NCBI GenBank assembly: GCA_035470525.1
Contig: DATIQT010000100.1
Location: 1 to 24,285 of the forward strand
Length of the DNA: 24,285 nucleotides
Reading direction: 5' to 3'
From: CALXSC01 sp035470525
GTDB taxonomy: Bacteria > Pseudomonadota > Alphaproteobacteria > Rickettsiales > UBA1997
Both the position numbers and the translations under genes were made by a program. Shown in pieces: positions 1 through 7,518 of this stretch; the stretch's first letter is position 1; each line of letters opens with the position of its first letter. The notes under the pieces are model-generated. The model had not been told where the DNA came from. It was given only the letters and a program-made list of their open reading frames with translations, and made no database searches.

Positions 1-142
1 ATGTGATTGGTGAAATAAAAGATTTAGAATTTTAAGTGATAAATATAGATGTAGAAGAAAGAGATTTGGATTAAGGTTTAATTTGGTATGCGGAATAAGG
101 AATTATGAGAGGTGAAAGAATGCTGCTGGAAACAGGTCTAAT
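1..142. other. Left-edge non-coding stretch
   Basis: No gene can be supported here. One plus-strand frame is open from the window edge to a stop at about 33-35, so the first bases could be the last ten codons of an upstream gene cut by the window. Ten codons are too few to judge. The rest has stops in all frames and I found no hairpin followed by a T-run. Confidence 0.3.
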
Positions 143-1120
143 TTAATTAAACTCTTTTTTCAAATCTCTACCGAATAAATTATCAAGTCCATCTTTTATA
201 GGTTTTCCATTATAAATTATGTCGTATAAAGCATTAGTTATTGGCATATCAAGTTCTAAATCTTTTGATATTTCGTATACAGCTTTTAGTGTGAAGAAAC
301 CTTCGCAATTTTTATTTGTTCCTTCACCTCTTATAAATAGTTCACCAAATCTTCTGTTATTACTGTGTTGGGAAAATAATGTTGCTTCAAAATCGCCTAA
401 AAATGATAAACCGCAAGCAGTATGTGGGATACCGCCCATTTTCTCAATAAATTTGCCAACTTCTGCAACGGAACGTGCCATTAATGCACCTTTTAAACTG
501 TTCCAGCCTAAGCCATCTAATATGCCAGCCGCAATACCTATAACATTTTTATATGCTCCACCGATTTCGTTTCCTATTAAATCTGTACCATAGTATAATC
601 TCATTAGAGGGCTTCTCATTAGGTTAACTACATCGTGTTTAACTTCATCTGTAATTCCGTCTATAACAGCACAATTTGGTATGCCTTTTGTATAGTCTTC
701 AACATGACCCGGTCCTAATAAAACGGCAATTCTTATGTCTTGATTTATGTTTCTTAACATTACTTGGGATAATCTTTCTTTAGTTTCTATGTCGATGCCT
801 TTCATGGATAATATGAATGTCTTTCCTTTTAAATCAAAACCATTTAATTCTTTTGCTAAATGCTTTAAGTTTTGAGCGTCAATTGAAATTATTATATATT
901 TACTTTCAAGTGCTTGGCTTAAATTTGATGTTAATTCTACTTCGTCTGGTAAAGCTAAATATTCATTTTTTCTGGTGCTTCTTAAGTTTCTAAAAGTTTG
1001 TGAAGTTTCTAGACCAAATAATAAAACTTTATTAATTTTTTTATATTCATTTAAATACCAAGCTAAAAATGTTCCCCATCTACCGCAACCAATTATGCTA
1101 ACTTTTGTTATATCTTTCAT
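143..1120 (-). CDS. gpsA: Glycerol-3-phosphate dehydrogenase [NAD(P)+]
   Basis: Cytoplasmic enzyme that reduces dihydroxyacetone phosphate to sn-glycerol-3-phosphate, the backbone of phospholipids. The N-terminus carries the Rossmann motif VSIIGCGRWGT (GxGxxG). GPGHVEDYTKGIPNCAVI and the block GNEIGGAYKNVIGIAAGI supply the substrate and lysine region of the family. SNNRRFGE and the C-terminal DMPITNALY segment are also typical. The length of 325 aa is normal. The frame stays open upstream to a TTG at 1150, but the ATG at 1118-1120 puts the Rossmann strand at the usual distance from the N-terminus and leaves 4 bp after the upstream gene's stop, so I chose it. No good ribosome-binding site precedes it, which fits translation coupled to the alaS fragment upstream. 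Confidence 0.95.
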   Translation of the reverse strand: MKDITKVSIIGCGRWGTFLAWYLNEYKKINKVLLFGLETSQTFRNLRSTRKNEYLALPDEVELTSNLSQALESKYIIISIDAQNLKHLAKELNGFDLKGKTFILSMKGIDIETKERLSQVMLRNINQDIRIAVLLGPGHVEDYTKGIPNCAVIDGITDEVKHDVVNLMRSPLMRLYYGTDLIGNEIGGAYKNVIGIAAGILDGLGWNSLKGALMARSVAEVGKFIEKMGGIPHTACGLSFLGDFEATLFSQHSNNRRFGELFIRGEGTNKNCEGFFTLKAVYEISKDLELDMPITNALYDIIYNGKPIKDGLDNLFGRDLKKEFN

Positions 1121-1124
1121 AAAA

Positions 1125-2246
1125 TTATTGTTGTTTGTAATATTTTTCAATTTCTTCTTCTAGAATTTTTAAACCTTTATCTAATGTTTGTCTAAATCTC
1201 TTTTCTTCTTCTTCTAAAGTTTCCATGATAAAATCCTCTCTGTCTTTCAGTTCAGTATAAGGATTTCCCATTAAATCAACTAACTTTGGAACTAGTCTAA
1301 ACATTGAAACATCTTTTGCACCTAATTGATGAATATATCTCATAGCTCTTCTCATAATTCTTCTGAGAACATAACCTCTTCCTTCATTTGAAGGTAAAAC
1401 ACCATCTGTGATTAAAAAAGCTGATGCTCTTAAATGATCTGCAATTACTTTATGTGCTAAAACATTTTCTTTTCCACCAAACATTCCAACAGAATTACTA
1501 ATTAATTGTTGAAATAAATCTATATCAAAATTGTTATGTTTTCCTTGAACAACTGAGGAAATTCTTTCAAGTCCCATTCCAGTGTCTATGTTTTTGTTTT
1601 TTAAGTCAATTAAACTTCCATCTGGTTGTTTATTAAATTCCATGAAAACATTGTTCCAAATTTCAACATATCTATCACCATCTTCATCAGGTGTACCAGG
1701 TTTTCCTCCAGCAACTTCTTCACCATAATCAAAAAATATTTCACTACAAGAACCACAAGGACCTGTATCTCCCATAGACCAAAAATTGTCATCAGTTGAT
1801 ATTCTGATTATCCTATCATCAGGTAGCTTTGCAATATCTTTCCATAGTTGATATGCCTCTTCATCTGTATGATATACAGTGGCTAATAATTTTTCTGGTG
1901 GTAGCATTAAATGATTAGTTAAAAAATCCCAAGACCAAGTAATAGCTTCTTTTTTAAAATAATCACCAATAGAAAAATTTCCTAACATTTCAAAAAAAGT
2001 TTGATGTCTTGCGGTTCTACCAACGTTTTCGATATCATTAGTTCTGATACATTTTTGACAAGATGTCATTCTTTTTGATGGTGGTGTTTCTAAACCTAAA
2101 AAGTAATTCTTAAAGGGAACCATGCCCGCTACTGTAAACATTAAACTTGGATCAGTTGGAATCAGAGAACTTGATTTCATTAATTTATGTTTTTGTTTTT
2201 CAAAATATTTTAAATATTTTTCTCTAATTTCGTTTAATGTTAGCAT
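1125..2246 (-). CDS. alaS: Alanyl-tRNA synthetase, N-terminal catalytic core only
   Basis: Class II synthetase that activates alanine and attaches it to tRNA-Ala. The whole adenylation core is present: the motif 2 region around SCQKCIRTNDIENVGRTARH and FFEMLGNFSIGDYF, GDTGPCGSCSEIFFD, NIDTGMGLERISSVVQG, and the motif 3 region DHLRASAFLITDGVLPSNEGRGYVLRRI. The protein is only 373 aa, whereas bacterial AlaRS is about 850-900 aa. It ends at ...LEEEIEKYYKQQ, just before where the family continues into the rest of the tRNA-recognition region, the editing domain and the C-Ala domain. gpsA begins 4 bp later, so no remainder is hidden downstream. The ATG at 2246 has an AGAGG box about 4 bp upstream; an in-frame extension to 2300 has no family match. 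It is either one half of a split enzyme, a paralog, or a truncated gene. Confidence 0.9.
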   Translation of the reverse strand: MLTLNEIREKYLKYFEKQKHKLMKSSSLIPTDPSLMFTVAGMVPFKNYFLGLETPPSKRMTSCQKCIRTNDIENVGRTARHQTFFEMLGNFSIGDYFKKEAITWSWDFLTNHLMLPPEKLLATVYHTDEEAYQLWKDIAKLPDDRIIRISTDDNFWSMGDTGPCGSCSEIFFDYGEEVAGGKPGTPDEDGDRYVEIWNNVFMEFNKQPDGSLIDLKNKNIDTGMGLERISSVVQGKHNNFDIDLFQQLISNSVGMFGGKENVLAHKVIADHLRASAFLITDGVLPSNEGRGYVLRRIMRRAMRYIHQLGAKDVSMFRLVPKLVDLMGNPYTELKDREDFIMETLEEEEKRFRQTLDKGLKILEEEIEKYYKQQ

Positions 2247-2272
2247 ACTACCTCTTAAGAAGACACTTTTTA

Positions 2273-2300
2273 AGAATATGAAATTTATAGTAAAAGTCAA
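2273..2300 (-). promoter_or_regulatory. Candidate promoter for alaS-gpsA
   Basis: On the minus strand, TTGACT (2295-2300) and TATTCT (2273-2278) are separated by 16 bp, within the 60-bp gap between the esterase gene and alaS. This sigma70-like match is from inspection only. It would allow the alaS fragment and gpsA to be transcribed separately from the genes before them. Confidence 0.4.
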
Positions 2301-2306
2301 CTATGA

Positions 2307-2960
2307 TTATAATAAATTTAGCTTTTTTATGAAATCTCTTGCGTAATCCAAGCATTCATTATTTATCATATGGTCCATAGCTCGCACAGAATGCGATTCG
2401 CATTCTATATCAAATTCCCTCAATACACTCTCTGCTTTTTCTAAGCTATTGTAAGGAACCATCGTATCTCCTGTACCATGACATAAAAATACTTTTGGTT
2501 TTGATTTTATTTCTCTTTCTAAACTTTCTACAGTATCTGGCAACATTCCAGAAAATGAAAGAATAGCTATTGGTGCTGGTTTAATTCTTAATCCAGTATA
2601 TAATGAAATCATAGCACCTTGTGAAAATCCACCTATTATTAAATTGTTACTTGTTAATTTAAATCTTTTTAATTGCTCATTTATAAATCCTTCTAATAAT
2701 TTATGTGCGACTCTTATTTCTTTTAAAATAGTAAATAAGTTCATTGTTTTTAATGAAAACCACTGATATCCACCATGTTGTATTTCACATTTATCAGGGG
2801 CTTCTACTGATATTAAAGCGGTATGAGGTAATAAGTCTCTAAATCGTAGACCTAAATTGAATAAATCTTCAGCATCTGACCCATAACCATGTAATAGAAT
2901 AAATATATTTTTTGTGTCTTTTGGCACTAATTCTAGATGATTTAACTTTTTACTTTCCAT
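2307..2960 (-). CDS. Phospholipase/carboxylesterase family alpha/beta hydrolase
   Basis: Serine hydrolase of the bacterial carboxylesterase/acyl-protein thioesterase-like family, 217 aa, with no signal peptide and so probably cytoplasmic. Landmarks in order: LLHGYGSDAEDLFNL (oxyanion-hole loop, about residues 22-36), the nucleophile elbow GFSQG (Ser113), the acid in HGTGDTMVP (Asp165), and the histidine in MDHMIN (His197). The triad is therefore complete and the enzyme is probably active on short-chain or lysophospholipid esters; the true substrate cannot be read from sequence. The ATG start lies inside the 3' end of the preceding gene (19-bp overlap in another frame), which suggests translational coupling. 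No clear ribosome-binding site was seen. Confidence 0.85.
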   Translation of the reverse strand: MESKKLNHLELVPKDTKNIFILLHGYGSDAEDLFNLGLRFRDLLPHTALISVEAPDKCEIQHGGYQWFSLKTMNLFTILKEIRVAHKLLEGFINEQLKRFKLTSNNLIIGGFSQGAMISLYTGLRIKPAPIAILSFSGMLPDTVESLEREIKSKPKVFLCHGTGDTMVPYNSLEKAESVLREFDIECESHSVRAMDHMINNECLDYARDFIKKLNLL

Positions 2961-3526
2961 ATTGCGAATGTAATTTTTTTATTTAATAAAATTATAAATG
3001 ATTTGATTCTTTCCATTAAAGATAATTCAAAATTAGTAGCATAAGTATTTTTTGTTATAAAATAAACTGTATAGTAAGCAAATGGTTTAAAAAATATACT
3101 GTTACTTATTTTGTTTTGTTTACCAAATATTTTTTTAAATATTTTTATATTTTCATCTTTAATGATTTTGTTTATTAATACCTTTTTTGTTATTTTCTCA
3201 TCATGATTGTTATTTCTAAATCTTATAACACAATAATTACTTTTATTTATTAAATTTAAGATTATAGACTTTATGTCTTCAAAATTTGATAATTCTAAAT
3301 TTAAAATTATTACTTCAAATTTATTATCTTCAAAATTTTCAAGTGAATTAATTATTTTATTTTCTTTATTTTCTTCTAACTCTTTAAGAATAATATTTTT
3401 TGATTTTAAAACTTCAACAATGTCAAAATTATTTTCTCCTATTACTAGTGCATTTTGAGTATTTTTCAATATATTGTTGAAAATTATTTTTGGATTAATT
3501 TTTGATCTTCGTTTATAGTTAGCCAT
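2942..3526 (-). CDS. Divergent MetW-like (Rossmann methyltransferase-like) protein
   Basis: Unrecognised with confidence; 194 aa, Lys/Asn/Ile-rich. The order of elements resembles MetW-type SAM-dependent methyltransferases: a strand and turn ALVIGENNFDIVEVLK where MetW has VLDLGCGDG, then FEVIILNLELSNFEDIKSII where MetW has FDYVILSQTLQ plus a helix, then YCVIRFRNN where MetW has AIVSFPNF. The glycine-rich SAM loop (GxGxG) is not preserved, so binding of SAM is doubtful. It overlaps the downstream esterase by 19 bp and is the first gene of this minus-strand run, diverging from the DsbA-like gene. The family assignment is inference; the reading frame itself is well supported by position and length. 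Confidence 0.55.
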   Translation of the reverse strand: MANYKRRSKINPKIIFNNILKNTQNALVIGENNFDIVEVLKSKNIILKELEENKENKIINSLENFEDNKFEVIILNLELSNFEDIKSIILNLINKSNYCVIRFRNNNHDEKITKKVLINKIIKDENIKIFKKIFGKQNKISNSIFFKPFAYYTVYFITKNTYATNFELSLMERIKSFIILLNKKITFAIWKVKS

Positions 3527-3656
3527 CTTTTATCATTTTTATCATTAATTTTTAATATAATAATGTAATTTAAAAAATAAAGAATTAATTTCTTGAAAAA
3601 ATAATATAAGTTACTAGTATATATTTTGTTATTAACAATAAGGTACAAATAAAACT

Positions 3657-4418
3657 ATGAAATCAATAAAAGAGACATCTTCTGAAATAAAATTAATATA
3701 CGCGTTAATTGTTATATTATTTTTAATGAATGTTACTATGTGTTGGAGGATTAGAAGTTTTCAAAAAAATGGAAATGAAAAAGCTATAGCTACTTGGATA
3801 GATAATAATGCAGAATCTATTTTAAATTCTGTTAATAAATACGTTACAAAACAGCAAGAAGAAGCACAAAAACAACAACAGAGTAAAGCAGGTGAGAATA
3901 TTAAAAAATTTGACAAAGAATTACACGATACTAAAACTGCAGGTATTATAAATCCAAAAGGAACTATAGAAATAGTAGAATTTTTTGATTATAACTGTGG
4001 TTATTGCAAAATGTCCGCAAAAAATATTGAAGAATTATTAAAAGAAAGAACTGATGTAAAAGTTATCTTAAGAGCAATTCCTATTTTGGGTGATGCTTCT
4101 ACCTATGCTACTAATGTTGGTAATGCTATTATTTTAATGGAACCAACAAAATATCCTACTTTCTACAAAGAAATTATGTCTGGTTCAGCTAGAAATAAAG
4201 AAGGTGTTGCAAAAGCAGTTGAAGCTTGTGGTATTAAAATGAGTAAAGTTGAAAAATTCTTAGAAAAAAATCAAGATAAAGTAAAAGCACTTATAGATGC
4301 CAATGTTGGTTTAGCTAGACAAATCGGTATTAATGGTACACCAGCATTTATAGTTAATGGAGAATTAATTCCCGGAGCTATTGATGTAGCTACTTTAAAA
4401 AGCAAACTTACCAAATAA
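3657..4418 (+). CDS. Membrane-anchored DsbA-family (Com1-like) thiol oxidoreductase
   Basis: Thioredoxin-fold disulfide oxidoreductase or isomerase acting in the periplasm. One N-terminal membrane segment (about residues 12-30) is followed by a charged, Gln/Lys-rich linker predicted to be helical (about 40-90). The thioredoxin domain starts at GTIEIVEFFDYNCGYC, with active site CGYC (Cys114 and Cys117), and has a helical insertion and the cis-proline loop GINGTPAFIV (Pro229). The helical stalk before the domain resembles Com1-like and DsbA/DsbG-type proteins. The length of 253 aa is usual. A weak AAGG lies 13 bp before the ATG. The gene stands alone: a strong terminator follows and the upstream neighbour is divergent. 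Confidence 0.9.
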   Translation: MKSIKETSSEIKLIYALIVILFLMNVTMCWRIRSFQKNGNEKAIATWIDNNAESILNSVNKYVTKQQEEAQKQQQSKAGENIKKFDKELHDTKTAGIINPKGTIEIVEFFDYNCGYCKMSAKNIEELLKERTDVKVILRAIPILGDASTYATNVGNAIILMEPTKYPTFYKEIMSGSARNKEGVAKAVEACGIKMSKVEKFLEKNQDKVKALIDANVGLARQIGINGTPAFIVNGELIPGAIDVATLKSKLTK

Positions 4419-4425
4419 TTCATTT

Positions 4426-4457
4426 AACAACTAGATATTTTATCTAGTTGTTTTTTA
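4426..4457 (+). terminator. Rho-independent terminator after the DsbA-like gene
   Basis: A perfect 12-bp stem (AACAACTAGATA pairs with the matching arm ending TAGTTGTT) has a tiny loop near 4438-4440 and is followed by more T residues (4453-4456). It starts 8 bp after the DsbA-like stop codon and ends only about 13 bp before the def start codon. Confidence 0.85.
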
Positions 4458-4469
4458 TAATAAATATTT

Positions 4470-4982
4470 ATGAAATTAAAAATAGTTGAAGTTCCAGACA
4501 AATTACTAAAACAAAAATCAAATAAAGTTGAATTTGTTGATAACAAAATAAAAACTTTAATTGATAATATGATTGAAACCATGTATAAGGATAATGGTGT
4601 TGGATTGTCTGCTGTTCAAGTAGGTGAATTATTAAGAATTGTTGTAATCGATGTAAGAGAAGGCGAAAAAGACAAAAAAAATCCTATGGTTTTCATAAAT
4701 CCAGAAGTAATTTATTTTTCTCCAGAAAAAGAACTTATGGAAGAAGGTTGTTTATCTGTACCGGGTCAACATGCTGAAATTATCAGAAGTCCTAAAGTTG
4801 AAGTTAAATATCAAGACATCGATATGATTGAAAAAAATCTTAAAGCCGAAGGTCTTTTAGCTCAATGCTTGCAACATGAAATAGACCATACAAATGGAAT
4901 TTTATATATAGACTATCTTTCAAAATTAAAAAGGGATAATTTGCTGAAAAAACTAGAAAAAACACGAAAATTTAAAAAATGA
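4470..4982 (+). CDS. def: Peptide deformylase
   Basis: Metalloenzyme that removes the N-formyl group from new proteins as they leave the ribosome. All three family motifs are intact: GVGLSAVQ (residues 43-50, motif I), EGCLS (92-96, the metal-binding Cys94) and HEIDH (136-140, two metal-binding His and the catalytic Glu). The length of 170 aa is normal for a type 1 enzyme. The usual partner fmt is not next to it; instead the stop overlaps the next start (ATGA, 4 bp), coupling it to a membrane protein. No promoter fits easily between the preceding terminator and the ATG, so expression may depend on readthrough or on an initiation site within the terminator. Confidence 0.97.
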   Translation: MKLKIVEVPDKLLKQKSNKVEFVDNKIKTLIDNMIETMYKDNGVGLSAVQVGELLRIVVIDVREGEKDKKNPMVFINPEVIYFSPEKELMEEGCLSVPGQHAEIIRSPKVEVKYQDIDMIEKNLKAEGLLAQCLQHEIDHTNGILYIDYLSKLKRDNLLKKLEKTRKFKK

Positions 4983-6286
4983 TTGATTATGTAAACACTA
5001 CATTAGATTATTTAAAAAATACTTTAGATGGTATAAAAAATGGTCTTATATCTATAAAAGATATAGCAGTCGCAATTGGTAATGTAATCAGCACAATTGT
5101 TGATATTCTTGGTTTTATAGGGTTTAGAGTTTTCATTCTTTTAATCACTACATGTTTTATAGTCTGGTTATTAAATCTAGTTTCTCCAATTAGTAGAAAA
5201 ACTAATTATTTTATAGCGGTTGGTTTGGTTTTATGGATTGGCATTACTGCTAATATGCCAACACAAACTGTTATGCTAAAATACATATTAATAATATTTT
5301 CACCTTTTATAATCACTTCAATAGTAAATTTCTTAATAAGAAATTTTAACAAATATACAAAATTTATCACAAATAAAATCTTATTAGTATTTTCCAAATT
5401 AAAATTTAAAGGCAAAATCTTTAAAATTGAAAAAGGCAATAAAATTGGAATATTATTTGATCGTGATTTACCAACTTTAGATGAAATTGAAACCATCAAT
5501 AACAAATTAAAAGAAGCTTCTTATGAACCAATTATTGTTTGCGATGAAAAAATATCTTTAACAGATAATGATGGAAAAATTGTTTTTTCTAATGGTTCCA
5601 TGTTTAGACAATTTATTAATTCTATTAAAGATAAAAATATAAAGCTTTTATGGTTTTGGGGTTCTTCATATAAAGACAATAAATTAATTGATAATCTGCT
5701 AGATAAATCTAAAAAAATTAAACAAACCAAGTTAGTCATTAGCAGTAATAATAATCAAATTTTAAACTTTTTACAATCTAAATGGGATTGGAAAGTTATT
5801 TACGGACAAAACTTAAAAAATTATGATAATTTTATTGATATAAACGATATTCTTTCTGAGAAATGGTTTAATCTTTACCTAATAAATGATTTTGAAGTTA
5901 AAGATGGTTATTTTTTAAAAGAAAAAATTGTTGGTGGTGATTTGCATGATATTGTGCATAGTATAGGAACTAATAGCCAACTAAATTTTAAAGATAAAAT
6001 TTTATTTTTTGATTGTATATTTAACTCTAAAGAAGACTTTTATAAACACATTATGCACTTAAAAAATTTTATTTTGTATAAAAAACACTTTCCAAAAGCT
6101 ATAATTTTAGGTAAAATTATTATTGAAAATAATCTTAATTATACTGATATAATCAAAGAATTTGATATTTCTTTTAAAGAACGCTCTTTAAATATACCAA
6201 TTTTTCAATCTACCAATATAGATTTTATAATCTTAAATACGTATCATATCATTAATTACAATATGGGAAAAATTAATCTTATTTAA
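4979..6286 (+). CDS. Membrane protein with degenerate LD-carboxypeptidase (S66) domain
   Basis: A 435-aa protein in two parts. Residues 1-125 hold an amphipathic stretch and three likely membrane segments (about 47-68, 77-95, 100-122). Residues 155-435 follow the order of S66 LD-carboxypeptidases (LdcA/MccF-like): KIGILFDRDLP; LLWFWGSSY (226-231) at the position of the family's CARGGYG turn; VISSNNNQIL (253-262) where the family has IGYSDIT; VGGDLHDI (318-325) where it has GGNL; ILFFD (341-345) where it has ILFLE; and PKAIILGKI where it has KGIVLGRF. The nucleophile position keeps Ser256, the Glu position is Asp345, and I see no equivalent of the catalytic His near the C-terminus. I infer a non-catalytic or strongly altered cell-wall-related protein. 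The start overlaps def by 4 bp. Confidence 0.6.
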   Translation: MIDYVNTTLDYLKNTLDGIKNGLISIKDIAVAIGNVISTIVDILGFIGFRVFILLITTCFIVWLLNLVSPISRKTNYFIAVGLVLWIGITANMPTQTVMLKYILIIFSPFIITSIVNFLIRNFNKYTKFITNKILLVFSKLKFKGKIFKIEKGNKIGILFDRDLPTLDEIETINNKLKEASYEPIIVCDEKISLTDNDGKIVFSNGSMFRQFINSIKDKNIKLLWFWGSSYKDNKLIDNLLDKSKKIKQTKLVISSNNNQILNFLQSKWDWKVIYGQNLKNYDNFIDINDILSEKWFNLYLINDFEVKDGYFLKEKIVGGDLHDIVHSIGTNSQLNFKDKILFFDCIFNSKEDFYKHIMHLKNFILYKKHFPKAIILGKIIIENNLNYTDIIKEFDISFKERSLNIPIFQSTNIDFIILNTYHIINYNMGKINLI

Positions 6287-6288
6287 AA

Positions 6289-6318
6289 AATATAGTAGTT
6301 TATGAAAACTACTATATT
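6289..6318 (-). terminator. Terminator of rpsU, possibly shared by both strands
   Basis: A perfect 13-bp inverted repeat (6289-6301 with 6306-6318) has a 4-base loop. On the minus strand it is followed by a run of T (complement of the A-run 6285-6290), so it is a good intrinsic terminator for rpsU. It lies just after the stop of the convergent 435-aa gene and may also end that transcript, though no T-run follows on the plus strand. Confidence 0.8.
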
Positions 6319-6425
6319 AATTCCAATCTAGCTTTTTAAAACCATATAAATCTTGAAAATATTAGATTTATTTATTATAATATTGCTTTTATTGTTTAAA
6401 GTTTGTAAAACTCTTAAAAAACCTA

Positions 6426-6617
6426 CTAAAACATTTTTTTCTTTCTTTTTGTTCTAGCTCTACTTTCTTGTTCTTTTCTCTTTCTCATTTCACAAGGTTT
6501 TTCATATTCTTGTCTTCTTCTTGCTTCTCTAACTATTCCTTCTTTTTGTGTCTTTTTTCTGAATAATCTAATAGCAAATTCCAACTTATTTTTATCAGGA
6601 ACAACAACTGTTACCAC
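6426..6617 (-). CDS. rpsU: 30S ribosomal protein bS21
   Basis: Small basic ribosomal protein that joins the 30S subunit late and helps mRNA selection. The 63-aa sequence matches the family from end to end: the N-terminal strand MVTVVVPDKNKLEFAIRLF, KKTQKEGIVREARRRQEYEKP, and a Lys/Arg-rich tail RARTKRKKKMF. It starts at GTG (6615-6617), preceded by an AAGGTGG box about 9 bp upstream; the family's length and N-terminus support that choice. It is a single-gene unit with its own promoter and terminator. Confidence 0.97.
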   Translation of the reverse strand: MVTVVVPDKNKLEFAIRLFRKKTQKEGIVREARRRQEYEKPCEMRKRKEQESRARTKRKKKMF

Positions 6618-6663
6618 TCTACTTTACCACCTTTACAAATCTTTATTAACAAATTAATAATGA

Positions 6664-6692
6664 ATGCTAAATCATATATTTATATAAGTCAA
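6664..6692 (-). promoter_or_regulatory. Candidate rpsU promoter
   Basis: On the minus strand TTGACT (6687-6692) and TAGCAT (6664-6669) are separated by exactly 17 bp, about 45 bp before the rpsU GTG. By eye this is among the better sigma70-like matches in the window. Confidence 0.5.
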
Positions 6693-6729
6693 GTTTTAAT
6701 TGACTTTATTATTATGTTGATATACTATT

Positions 6730-6773
6730 AGGTAATGTTCCATCAATAGATAGTAATTGATGGAACATTACCT
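6730..6773. repeat. Perfect 18-bp inverted repeat, 8-base loop
   Basis: AGGTAATGTTCCATCAAT (6730-6747) is followed by an 8-base spacer and its exact reverse complement (6756-6773). It sits in the 295-bp gap between rpsU and the PqiC-like gene. No T-run follows on either strand, so it is not an ordinary intrinsic terminator. No other copy was noticed in this window. The stretch 6774-6870 around it shows no gene. Confidence 0.85.
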
Positions 6774-6869
6774 TATTTTATAAAAACAGCAAGAGTTAGG
6801 TACAATGAAGAGGCTAAGGTGAAGAGATTGAATAATGTGATTGAAAACATTAGTGAATAAGGTTTGTTG

Positions 6870-6897
6870 TGGTGTTGGGTCTATGAACCCAACACCA
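6870..6897 (-). terminator. Hairpin after the MCE transport operon
   Basis: An 11-bp GC-containing stem (TGGTGTTGGGT at 6870-6880 with its complement at 6887-6897) and a 6-base loop, beginning 16 bp beyond the stop of the PqiC-like gene. It probably ends that minus-strand operon. No strong T-run follows, so it may act as a weak or Rho-assisted terminator, or as an mRNA 3'-end stabiliser. Confidence 0.5.
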
Positions 6898-6912
6898 ATA
6901 ATATTTGAATTA

Positions 6913-7500
6913 TTATATTTTGTCACTAATCTCAATAGCTAATCTATTTATTAATTCACTATATTTTTTCACTAAGTTATTGTAGTTGCCTTCTAAATCT
7001 GTTTCAAAATTGCTATTTTTTACAAATACTGTGTTTCCATTTTTGTCTAAAATTGACCACCAAGTATTTAAAATTAATTTATCATTAAATCTTCCGTCAA
7101 ATCTGTTGATAACTATGTGAATGTAGTAATCTGCATCTCCATTTTTCATTGCGCCGTATTTAATGATTGTGTTTGGCATGTATGAATACATATCTTGTGC
7201 TAATATTCTTGGTATGGAATCTGATAGTGGTTCTGCCAATCTATTTATTTCTGATATATCTAATTCTGTGTCGCTTCCGTTTAATGTTGTGATTTGTATT
7301 TTATCTAGGTATGTAGGTATAACAACATATTCAATATTTATGGTAATATTTTTTTTGTTTTTGATTTTAATATTGCTGTTATCAGTAGGAGTTAAATTGT
7401 AAAAATTGGCTGGTATACTTATACCACCAATACATGAAGATAATAGTAGCAAAACAAATAAATAATTTAATTTGTGTGTAAAAGTTTTATTTAAAATCAT
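6913..7500 (-). CDS. PqiC-like ABC-transport auxiliary lipoprotein
   Basis: Outer-membrane-side lipoprotein of MCE lipid transporters (PqiC/DUF330 family), 195 aa. The N-terminus has a hydrophobic signal and lipobox FVLLLLSSC, with the lipidated Cys near residue 23. It is followed by the family landmarks FYNLTP and IEYVVIPTYLDKIQITTLN, then RLAEPLSDSIPRILAQDM, corresponding to the WAEPL...R.LA block of PqiC proteins. It is the last gene of the operon, 18 bp after the MCE gene. In this family the protein is thought to dock on or extend the MCE channel toward the outer membrane. Identification rests on motif order and gene context. Confidence 0.85.
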   Translation of the reverse strand: MILNKTFTHKLNYLFVLLLLSSCIGGISIPANFYNLTPTDNSNIKIKNKKNITINIEYVVIPTYLDKIQITTLNGSDTELDISEINRLAEPLSDSIPRILAQDMYSYMPNTIIKYGAMKNGDADYYIHIVINRFDGRFNDKLILNTWWSILDKNGNTVFVKNSNFETDLEGNYNNLVKKYSELINRLAIEISDKI

Positions 7501-7518
7501 ATATTGTCCTTTTAGTTG

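Noticed and set aside
1121..1150. Earlier TTG start for gpsA
   Set aside because: It would overlap alaS and add an Asn-rich tail (KNITNNNNF) with no family match.
2247..2300. Extended N-terminus of the AlaRS fragment
   Set aside because: The 18 extra residues have no match in AlaRS, and the internal ATG has a good AGAGG box; the promoter candidate also lies here.
6870..6897. Reading the hairpin as a plus-strand terminator
   Set aside because: No gene on the plus strand lies before it and no T-run follows; it fits the end of the minus-strand operon.
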